Part shown: positions 1-4,735 of the stretch, one piece after another
How positions within the stretch are numbered: the stretch's first letter is position 1
Layout of the letters: each line of letters begins with the position of its first letter
NCBI GenBank assembly: GCA_903864555.1
Contig: CAIPGJ010000165.1
Span: forward strand, 1 to 5,012
Direction: 5' to 3'
DNA: 5,012 nt
Source: an uncultured Pseudomonadota bacterium
GTDB taxonomy: Bacteria; Pseudomonadota; Gammaproteobacteria; Burkholderiales; SG8-39
The notes under the pieces: generated by a model
What the model was told of the DNA's origin: nothing
What the model saw: only the letters and a program-made list of their open reading frames with translations
Database searches by the model: none
Program-made: the position numbers and the translations under genes

Positions 1-489
1 GGGGACGCTTCGTCCGCAGCGCCAGCCATGAATGATCTGCTCGATCGGGTCGCCGTCATGCTCGCATTCGAGCAGATTGGTGGTGCGCAGGCCTGTCTCG
101 ATATGGCCGTGGAATATGCTCGCAATCGCTATGCATTCGGTCGCCCGATCGGCTCGCTCCAGGCCATTAAACACAAGCTCGCGGACATCTATGTCGCGAT
201 CGAACTGGCGCGCTCCAACGCCTATTTTGCCGCCTGGGCCCTGTCCAACGACGCGCCTGAGTTGGCCATTGCGGCAGCCACTGCCCGCGTGTCGGCCACA
301 GATGCATTCCATCTGGCCGCCAAGGAAAACATTCAGACTCACGGCGGCTTTGGCGTCACCTGGGACGCCGATTGCCACCTGTATCTAAGACGTTCCGAAT
401 GGCTCGCTCTCGTGGTGGGTAGCCGGAGGTCATGGAAGGCGCGAATCATGAGCGAATTGACAAAACATCCCGAATACGTGGCGGACTAG
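1..489 (+). CDS. Acyl-CoA dehydrogenase, C-terminal part (5' end outside the window)
   Basis: The reading frame is open from base 1, so this is the last 162 residues of a longer protein; the ATG at 28 is internal. What remains is the C-terminal helical domain of an FAD-dependent acyl-CoA dehydrogenase, which introduces the alpha,beta double bond into acyl-CoA thioesters. Visible family motifs are AVEYARNRYAFGRPIGSLQA, where Arg and Phe-Gly contact FAD across the subunit interface, and IQTHGGFGVTWDADCHLYLR near the end. By eye, the site of the MCAD catalytic Glu376 (normally Glu-Gly-Thr) reads Val-Gly-Ser (VVGS), and I see no clear Glu at the alternative helix position either. A missing base suggests a non-catalytic partner subunit. 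The next ACAD gene starts 6 nt after the stop, so the two are almost certainly co-translated. The family is certain; the substrate is unknown. Confidence 0.93.
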   Translation, partial: GDASSAAPAMNDLLDRVAVMLAFEQIGGAQACLDMAVEYARNRYAFGRPIGSLQAIKHKLADIYVAIELARSNAYFAAWALSNDAPELAIAAATARVSATDAFHLAAKENIQTHGGFGVTWDADCHLYLRRSEWLALVVGSRRSWKARIMSELTKHPEYVAD

Positions 490-495
490 CTGATC

Positions 496-1731
496 ATGGA
501 TTTTGACGACTCACCAGCCGAGGCCAAATTCAGGAAAGAGGTGCGTGCTTTCCTGGAAGTGAATGCGATTCCCAAGAGTCAGGTGCAGAGCCGTTACACC
601 CGCGCCTATCCCAGTGATGACATGGTGCAGCGTGCGTGCGATTGGCAGAAAGCGAAGGCCGACAACGGTTTTTCCGCCATTCTCTGGCCACGTCGCTGGG
701 GTGGACGTGAGGGCAAGCCCATTGAGCAGGTGATCTACAACCAGGAGGAGAGTCGCTACGACGTGCCTCGCGGGGTATTCGAGATCACCCTGGGCATGTG
801 TATGCCCACCATGCTGGCCTATGCATCCGAAAAAGATCTGCTGCAGCATGTACCCTCGGCCCTGCAGGGACGGGAGATCTGGTGCCAGCTTTTTTCTGAG
901 CCTTCAGCCGGTTCGGACCTCGCCGGGTTGCGCACACGCGCGCGCCGCGAAGGGGATCGCTGGATCATCAACGGTCAAAAGATCTGGACCTCGCGGGCCA
1001 ACATCGCGGACTTCGGCTTGCTGCTCACCCGCACCGACAGTACCGTTCCCAAGCATGCCGGCCTGACCGCATTCTTTCTGGACATGAAGTCCCCCGGTGT
1101 CGAAGTACGACCGATCAAGCAGGTTTCCGGAGACTACAACTTCAACGAGGTTTTCTTCACTGAGGTGAGCATTCCGGACTCACAGCGGCTGGGCGAAGCC
1201 GGCAAAGGTTGGCAGGTTGCCATGACCACCCTCTCACACGAACGGCTAACCGTAGGCGAGATCGTGGGGCCCAATTTCGCTGATTTCTTTCAACTTTGCA
1301 CCATCCCCGATAACAACGGCAAGCGTCCTGTCGATGATCCTGCCATTCGGGAGAAGCTGGCAGAGCTTCACGTCTTGACCTCTGGTATTCGCTATACCCG
1401 CTATCGGGTGATGACGGCGTTATCCCGTGGTGGCAATCCCGGTCCTGAAGCATCGATCGCCAAGGTGGTGAATGCCTGCAAGCTCCAAGAAATTGCTGCG
1501 CTGGCGTTGGACCTGTACGGTCCTGCGGGCATGGTGATGAACCCTGAACTCACACCCATGTCGGGCTGGTTTCAGCAGGCCTACCTGTATGCACCTGGCA
1601 AGCGCATTGGAGGAGGGACGGACGAGATCATGCGAAATGTCATAGCGGAGCGTGTCCTCGGATTGCCCGCCGATCATCGTGCCGACAAGGGGGTGTCCTT
1701 CGACAAGATCCCTGTGGCGCCGCCAAGATAG
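496..1731 (+). CDS. Acyl-CoA dehydrogenase, FadE-type, probable catalytic subunit of a heteromeric pair
   Basis: A complete 411-residue FAD-dependent acyl-CoA dehydrogenase, of usual family length. The N-terminal helical domain opens with a typical start (MDFDDSPAEAKFRKEVRAFL). The middle beta domain has the flavin/substrate signature FSEPSAGSDLAGL at 133-145, followed by WIINGQKIWTSRA at 156-168. The C-terminal helical domain includes the insert-bearing stretch at 262-320 (IPDNNGKRPVDDPAIREKLA, then PGPEASIAKV) typical of mycobacterial FadE6/17/26-like enzymes. The C-terminal motif is IGGGTDEIMRN (371-381): Gly373 sits where MCAD has its catalytic Glu376. Glu249 in SHERLT aligns instead with the base of isovaleryl-CoA dehydrogenase (Glu254) and LCAD (Glu261). 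It is tightly coupled to the preceding ACAD gene; the Shine-Dalgarno is weak (GCGGA at 481-485), which fits translational coupling. The substrate is not determinable here; branched or steroid-like acyl-CoA is inference. Confidence 0.95.
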   Translation: MDFDDSPAEAKFRKEVRAFLEVNAIPKSQVQSRYTRAYPSDDMVQRACDWQKAKADNGFSAILWPRRWGGREGKPIEQVIYNQEESRYDVPRGVFEITLGMCMPTMLAYASEKDLLQHVPSALQGREIWCQLFSEPSAGSDLAGLRTRARREGDRWIINGQKIWTSRANIADFGLLLTRTDSTVPKHAGLTAFFLDMKSPGVEVRPIKQVSGDYNFNEVFFTEVSIPDSQRLGEAGKGWQVAMTTLSHERLTVGEIVGPNFADFFQLCTIPDNNGKRPVDDPAIREKLAELHVLTSGIRYTRYRVMTALSRGGNPGPEASIAKVVNACKLQEIAALALDLYGPAGMVMNPELTPMSGWFQQAYLYAPGKRIGGGTDEIMRNVIAERVLGLPADHRADKGVSFDKIPVAPPR

Positions 1732-1830
1732 TCGGCGTAATTGCCCTAAACCCGGGCGGGGTACTTTTCATTTCAACAGCTTGAAGCGCTTGGAGGCGAT
1801 GTAAGGCCGGCTTTTCGCCAGACCCTACGG
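1732..1830. other. Convergent intergenic gap, no clear terminator
   Basis: This 99-bp gap separates the ends of two convergent genes. It contains weak inverted repeats only: GCCC/GGGC at 1743-1746 and 1754-1757, followed on the + strand by GGGGTACTTTTC; GGCGA/TCGCC at 1795-1799 and 1815-1819; and the palindrome AAGCGCTT. None has the strong stem plus T-run of a classic intrinsic terminator. Termination from either side may be Rho-dependent or rely on the first, weak hairpin. Confidence 0.4.
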
Positions 1831-2808
1831 CTATTCCTTGATGCCGGCGATTTCGATGATCTGCTTCACCTGCCGGTATTCCGAGACGATGTGCTTCTGC
1901 AAGTCTGCCGGTGAGCTGGACACGGCCTCCACACCGGCTGCCATGAAGCGTTCCCTGATCGACTGGACCTTGAGTGCCTTCTCGATGGAGGCGCCCAGCC
2001 GCTCGGTGGCCCGCGGCGGCATGCCTGCCGGCCCGAAGATTCCGCCCCAGGAACTGTAGGTGAAGGCAGGCAGTCCCGCTTCGGCTGACGTGGGGACGCC
2101 GGGTACGAACACCGAGCGTGTCGGGGCGCCGACGGCCAGCCCGCTCAGTCGGTCGCTGGCACTGGTGAGTCCGGCGACCGTGCCATAGACCACGTCCAGT
2201 GTCTTGGCCATCAGGTCGGTCATGGCCGGGGCGATGCCCTTGTAGGGGACGTGGGTCAGATTGACATCCGCCAGCGTATTGAACAGTTCCCCGGCCAGAT
2301 GGTTGAAATTGCCCACGCCGCCTGATCCGTAGTTCAGCTTGCCGGGGCGGCGTTTTGCCTCGGCGATGAGGTCCTTCAGTGTCTTGTAGGGGCCGTCCTT
2401 GTTCACCATCACCACCACCGGCTGCGACCACAGGAAGCTGATGGACTGGAAATCCTTCAGCGGGTCATAGCCGATCTTCGGATTGAGGTTGGGATTGTTG
2501 ATGATGGTGCTGGGTGTGCCCATGAACAGCGTGTAACCGTCGGCGGGTGACTTGACGGCCTGCAGCGCGCCGATGGTGCCGCCAGCACCGCCCACATTGA
2601 CCACGAGGAACGGCTGGCCGAGATCCTTGCTGAGCAGTTCGGCAACCAGCCGGCCCAATATGTCGGTGGATCCGCTGGGCGGGAAGGGGACGATCAGTCT
2701 GACCGCCCTGGAGGGGTAGTTCGGATCGGCCTGCGACGCGGCAGTCAGGGGAAGGGCGGCTGCCATCAGCAGGCAGAGCAGACGCAACAATACCTGCTTG
2801 AAACCCAT
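1831..2808 (-). CDS. Bug/TctC-family periplasmic substrate-binding protein of tripartite tricarboxylate transporter type
   Basis: A 325-residue secreted binding protein that captures a small carboxylate or related solute in the periplasm. A signal peptide is clear: MGFK, a hydrophobic core at about 6-22, then a likely cut after Ser-Gln-Ala at residue 27. The mature protein begins with the family signature YPSRAVRLIVPFPPSGSTDI (31-50), the ligand-clasping loop region, followed by GQPFLVVNVGGAGGTIGA (64-81), DGYTLFMGT (90-98), THVPYKGIAPAMTDL (185-199) and VPTSAEAGLP (238-247). A start 27 bases upstream (2835) is possible, but AAAGGAG (2817-2823) lies 8 nt before the chosen ATG and the other start has no Shine-Dalgarno. 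The usual 'NRPGAGG' reads NVGGAGG, a mild deviation. No TctA/TctB membrane genes are visible; such orphan receptors are common in Burkholderiales. It faces away from a TcuA-like flavoprotein and PrpD-like gene, suggesting a shared carboxylate substrate (inference). Confidence 0.95.
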   Translation of the reverse strand: MGFKQVLLRLLCLLMAAALPLTAASQADPNYPSRAVRLIVPFPPSGSTDILGRLVAELLSKDLGQPFLVVNVGGAGGTIGALQAVKSPADGYTLFMGTPSTIINNPNLNPKIGYDPLKDFQSISFLWSQPVVVMVNKDGPYKTLKDLIAEAKRRPGKLNYGSGGVGNFNHLAGELFNTLADVNLTHVPYKGIAPAMTDLMAKTLDVVYGTVAGLTSASDRLSGLAVGAPTRSVFVPGVPTSAEAGLPAFTYSSWGGIFGPAGMPPRATERLGASIEKALKVQSIRERFMAAGVEAVSSSPADLQKHIVSEYRQVKQIIEIAGIKE

Positions 2809-2816
2809 GGGGCTTT

Positions 2817-2823
2817 CTCCTTT
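2817..2823 (-). promoter_or_regulatory. Ribosome binding site fixing the start of the Bug/TctC gene
   Basis: On the minus strand the sequence reads AAAGGAG, then 8 nt, then ATG at 2808. It decides between two in-frame starts: the upstream ATG at 2835 is preceded by GACAGGCCACACAG with no purine-rich site, and translating from it would put nine polar residues before the signal peptide. Confidence 0.8.
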
Positions 2824-2871
2824 GGTGTAGGTCATCTGTGTGGCCTGTCATGTGGGTGAACCGAGACAGAG

Positions 2872-2900
2872 CTTATAGGTGGCCTGCATCCGCATGTCAA
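2872..2900 (-). promoter_or_regulatory. Sigma-70 promoter for the Bug/TctC gene
   Basis: Reading the minus strand, a perfect -35 TTGACA (2895-2900) is followed by a 17-nt spacer and a -10 TATAAG (2872-2877, five of six consensus bases). Transcription would start near 2865, giving a leader of about 57 nt before the ATG at 2808. This near-consensus promoter is the best in the window and suggests strong basal expression unless repressed. Confidence 0.75.
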
Positions 2901-2925
2901 ACCGGCACCGCACATCCGCTTGTGA

Positions 2926-2938
2926 TGGCCACGGGCCA
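2926..2938. promoter_or_regulatory. Palindrome between divergent promoters, candidate operator
   Basis: TGGCC-ACG-GGCCA is a perfect 5-bp inverted repeat with a 3-bp centre. It lies just upstream of the -35 elements of both divergent promoters (minus-strand TTGACA at 2895-2900, plus-strand TTGACA at 2941-2946). That is where a shared dimeric regulator would sit. No regulator gene is present in the window, and a short palindrome can occur by chance. Confidence 0.35.
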
Positions 2939-2940
2939 AA

Positions 2941-2970
2941 TTGACATCATCGGACAGGGGGTGCTACGTT
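2941..2970 (+). promoter_or_regulatory. Possible plus-strand promoter with perfect -35 and poor -10
   Basis: TTGACA at 2941-2946 is a perfect -35 box. The best -10 at usable spacing is TACGTT (2965-2970, 18-nt spacer), matching only three of six consensus bases. Such a promoter would normally need an activator. A transcript from here would carry a leader of about 300 nt containing the inverted repeats described below. Confidence 0.35.
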
Positions 2971-2983
2971 AGGGAAGTACTGA

Positions 2984-3006
2984 TCAAGGGGGCACAGCCC
3001 CCTTGA
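2984..3006. repeat. Perfect 9-bp stem-loop
   Basis: TCAAGGGGG, loop CACAG, CCCCCTTGA: a perfect 9-bp stem with a 5-nt loop, very stable as RNA because of five consecutive G-C pairs. No T-run follows on either strand, so it is not a standard terminator. Its left arm shares bases 2984-2988 with the outer inverted repeat, so this hairpin and the long-range pairing are mutually exclusive. Confidence 0.75.
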
Positions 3007-3008
3007 GA

Positions 3009-3034
3009 ATCCCCGACTTTGGAGGGATGTTTTT
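3009..3034 (+). terminator. Weak intrinsic terminator or attenuator-like hairpin
   Basis: ATCCCC (3009-3014) can pair with GG-A-GGGAT (3021-3028) around a bulged A and a 7-nt loop, followed by G and then TTTTT (3030-3034). The arrangement is that of a modest Rho-independent terminator on the + strand. Since the next + gene starts at 3282 and the gene to the left is on the other strand, it would sit in a leader and act as an attenuator, if it acts at all. The stem is short. Confidence 0.3.
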
Positions 3035-3091
3035 CAGTCATTCTCTTCCTTTGGGAACTTGATCAGCGCTTCCTTGGATCACGCTGTGAAG

Positions 3092-3120
3092 TGAGCACAG
3101 TCTGCATTCATAACAATAAT
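3092..3120 (+). promoter_or_regulatory. Possible second promoter for the flavoprotein gene
   Basis: An AT-rich stretch around 3105-3125 contains AATAAT (3115-3120), five of six bases of the -10 consensus. TGAGCA (3092-3097) stands 17 nt upstream but matches the -35 consensus at only three positions. Transcription would start near 3127, downstream of the inverted repeats, bypassing them. Confidence 0.35.
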
Positions 3121-3165
3121 CATTGACTCCGATCTTCGTGGGTCATTGCGCCGATTGCGCGCACG

Positions 3166-3193
3166 AGGAGGAGTCTTCATGGCGCTGACCTGA
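3166..3193 (+). other. Strong Shine-Dalgarno with a four-codon ORF (Met-Ala-Leu-Thr-stop)
   Basis: AGGAGGAG (3166-3173) lies 5 nt before an ATG at 3179, a near-ideal initiation site, stronger than that of the real gene downstream. The frame ends after four sense codons at TGA (3191-3193), 88 nt before the flavoprotein ATG. It could be a translated leader, or the start site of a gene since broken. Function is unknown. Confidence 0.45.
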
Positions 3194-3269
3194 TCGATTG
3201 CCGCAGGGCGGCGCGGCGCAAGCCACACCCTGCAGATGCGCAAAGCACGTTCTTTTTTTTGACAGATTC

Positions 3270-3273
3270 GAGG
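3270..3273 (+). promoter_or_regulatory. Ribosome binding site fixing the start of the flavoprotein gene
   Basis: GAGG, then 8 nt, then ATG at 3282. This supports Met-Lys-Val-Tyr as the N-terminus rather than the TTG at 3198, because the Rossmann motif of the family normally begins within about ten residues of the start, as it does here. The T-rich stretch just upstream may help keep the site unstructured. Confidence 0.7.
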
Positions 3274-3281
3274 TGGCTGCA

Positions 3282-4691
3282 ATGAAGGTTTACGAATGCG
3301 ATGTCGCGGTGATCGGCGCCGGTATATCCGGCATGATTGCCGCCTTGCGCTGTGCGCAGGGCAGAATGAAATCGCTGGTTTTCGAGAAAACACCGGACCA
3401 GCGTTACATCTGCAATTCCAGGCTGACCGGCGGGATCTGGCACTGCGCCCAGACCGACATCCTGACCGATCCGGCGAAGCTGCAGCAGATCATCATGACG
3501 GTCACCGGCGGCAATGCGCGCCCGGATCTGGCCAAGGCGGTGGCCACCGACGGCATTCGGGTGGTGCGCTGGATGCAGCAGATGGGCATCCGCTTCATGA
3601 AGGGGCCTTTTGATTACCAGTCCCACATGCTGGCGCCGCCCACCCTCACCCTGGAAGGGCGCCAATGGGAGGGGCGCGGTGGCGATGTCATGCTGCGCAC
3701 CTTTGAAAGCAAGCTGGCCGAATCGGGTGGCAGCCTGCAGCGCGGGCACCGCGCCGTTCGCCTGATCACGCAGGGCGGGGCGGTGACCGGGTTTGCCGGC
3801 GAGACAGCCGATGGTGCTGCATTCGAGGTTCGTGCCGGGCATACGGTGCTTGCCGATGGCGGCTTCCAGACGAATGCCGAAATGACCCGCGGGCCCATCA
3901 CGCCTGATCCGCAGCGCGTGTTCCAGCGCAATGCCAAGACCGGCCTGGGTGACGGATTGAAGATGGCCTTGGAGGCCGGTGCGGCAGCGACCGACCTGCG
4001 CGGCTTCTACGGACACGTCCTGTCGCGCGATACCTTCAGCAACGACAGGCTGTGGCCCTACGCCTGGCTCGATTTCGTGATTGCGGCCGGGATGGGCGTG
4101 CGCAGCAATGGCCGGCGCTTCGATGATGAGGGCAAGGGCGGCGTGCACATGGCCAATGCCATTGCCGCGCTGGAGGATCCGCTCGACACCTTTGTCATCG
4201 CCGACCAGCGCATCTGGGATGAGCGTGGCACCTACAATTTTGTGGCGCCCAATCCCCGCTTGCCCGACTGGGGCGGCACCATGCACAAGGCGGACTCGCT
4301 GGCCGAACTGGCTGCCAAGGCGGGCATCGAGCCTGTCGGCTTGATGGCCGAAGTAGAGGCCTACAACCGTGCAGTGGCTGCCGGTGCAACGGACAGGCTG
4401 CAACCGGCCCGCTCGACGGCCAAGTTCACGCCTTATGCGATCGAGAAGGCGCCCTTCTATGCCTTCCCGGCCTGCGCCGGGATCACCTACACCATGGGCG
4501 GCATCAGTATCGATGACCACTGCCGCGTCCTGGCGGCCAGCGGCCAGCCGGTGGCGGGCCTGCTGGCAGTGGGTTGCACCACCGGCGGGCTCGAAGGCGG
4601 CGACGTCAAGGGATATGTGGGCGGACTGGTCAAATCCAGCGTGACCGGTCTGCGGGCCGCGGAACATGTCCTGGGTGTGCTGGTCGAATGA
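3282..4691 (+). CDS. FAD-dependent dehydrogenase, fumarate reductase flavoprotein/TcuA-like
   Basis: A 469-residue cytoplasmic flavoprotein with no signal peptide. The N-terminal dinucleotide-binding fold is plain: DVAVIGAGISGMIAA (7-21, GxGxxG) and a ribose-binding acid at Glu35 in VFEK. Later FAD-domain motifs are VLADGGF (189-195), TGLGDGLKMALEAGA (220-234) and GGISIDDHCRVL (406-417), ending with the FAD loop AVGCTTGGLEGG (429-440), where Cys432 replaces the usual Glu of AAGE. The capping domain contains GRRFDDEG (277-284), which resembles tricarballylate dehydrogenase TcuA more than fumarate reductase. The fumarate reductase proton-donor Arg in 'TRD' is absent (KGGVH), and the His in 'HHTMGG' is replaced (TYTMGG). 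It therefore probably oxidises a different substrate, perhaps a polycarboxylate or cyclic ketone/acid. An MmgE/PrpD gene follows 40 nt downstream and a carboxylate receptor diverges upstream. The family is sure; the reaction is unknown. Confidence 0.9.
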   Translation: MKVYECDVAVIGAGISGMIAALRCAQGRMKSLVFEKTPDQRYICNSRLTGGIWHCAQTDILTDPAKLQQIIMTVTGGNARPDLAKAVATDGIRVVRWMQQMGIRFMKGPFDYQSHMLAPPTLTLEGRQWEGRGGDVMLRTFESKLAESGGSLQRGHRAVRLITQGGAVTGFAGETADGAAFEVRAGHTVLADGGFQTNAEMTRGPITPDPQRVFQRNAKTGLGDGLKMALEAGAAATDLRGFYGHVLSRDTFSNDRLWPYAWLDFVIAAGMGVRSNGRRFDDEGKGGVHMANAIAALEDPLDTFVIADQRIWDERGTYNFVAPNPRLPDWGGTMHKADSLAELAAKAGIEPVGLMAEVEAYNRAVAAGATDRLQPARSTAKFTPYAIEKAPFYAFPACAGITYTMGGISIDDHCRVLAASGQPVAGLLAVGCTTGGLEGGDVKGYVGGLVKSSVTGLRAAEHVLGVLVE

Positions 4692-4735
4692 TGGCGGCGC
4701 GGACCTGCAGCGAGCCACGGGGGACGATGGCGTGA
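4691..4735 (+). other. Bridging 14-codon mini-ORF between flavoprotein and PrpD-like genes
   Basis: The ATG at 4691 overlaps the flavoprotein stop (TGATG), and its own TGA (4733-4735) overlaps the GTG start of the next gene (GTGA). Ribosomes ending the flavoprotein could re-initiate here and be delivered to the next start, giving translational coupling. The encoded 14 residues resemble nothing known, and the geometry may be chance. Confidence 0.25.

Larger units (their letters stand above)
2973..3073. repeat. Outer imperfect inverted repeat bounding a ~100-bp segment
   Basis: GGAAGTACTGATCAAG (2973-2988) recurs in inverted orientation as CTTGATCAGCGCTTCC (3058-3073), matching at 14 of 16 positions. 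The two mismatches are the central TA versus CG pair. Between them lie a perfect hairpin, a second inverted pair GAGAAT/ATTCTC (3005-3010 and 3040-3045) and a terminator-like hairpin. The segment could be twin binding sites for one regulator, a folded RNA leader, or a small MITE-like element; no target-site duplication is evident. Confidence 0.6.
2836..3281. other. Divergent intergenic control region without a conventional gene
   Basis: This 446-bp stretch separates divergent genes and has no ORF with recognisable family content. Beyond the individually listed sites it holds a short direct repeat ATTGCGC (3145-3151 and 3154-3160), a pair GCAGGG/CCCTGC (3203-3208 and 3228-3233) that could close a 19-nt loop, and a run of eight T (3253-3260) shortly before the flavoprotein Shine-Dalgarno. 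The frame of the flavoprotein stays open back to a TTG at 3198, but those extra 28 residues do not resemble the family. Confidence 0.7.

Noticed and set aside
1768..1824. In-frame 18-codon tail after the Bug gene stop (ends KRFKLLK, then TGA) that looks protein-like, separated by TAG-CCG-TAG
   Set aside because: The Bug protein already has a normal C-terminus (EIAGIKE), the tail has no start or motif, and 18 codons open by chance is unremarkable. A gene remnant cannot be supported.
1640..2431. Minus-strand 263-codon frame overlapping the Bug gene and the ACAD end
   Set aside because: Low-complexity Arg/Gly/His-rich translation without motifs. The neighbouring frame gives the complete, recognisable Bug/TctC protein.
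3027..3062. Eleven-codon leader ORF (ATG at 3027) preceded by GGAGG
   Set aside because: The purine tract abuts the ATG with about one base of spacing, too close for normal initiation, and the peptide has no regulatory codon run.
3198..3281. N-terminal extension of the flavoprotein from a TTG start
   Set aside because: The extra 28 residues lack family resemblance or a signal peptide, and GAGG stands 8 nt before the ATG at 3282.
2836..3281. CRISPR array, tRNA or full insertion sequence in the long intergenic region
   Set aside because: No regularly spaced direct repeats, no cloverleaf-like segment and no transposase frame were seen. Only inverted repeats and short promoter-like motifs are present.
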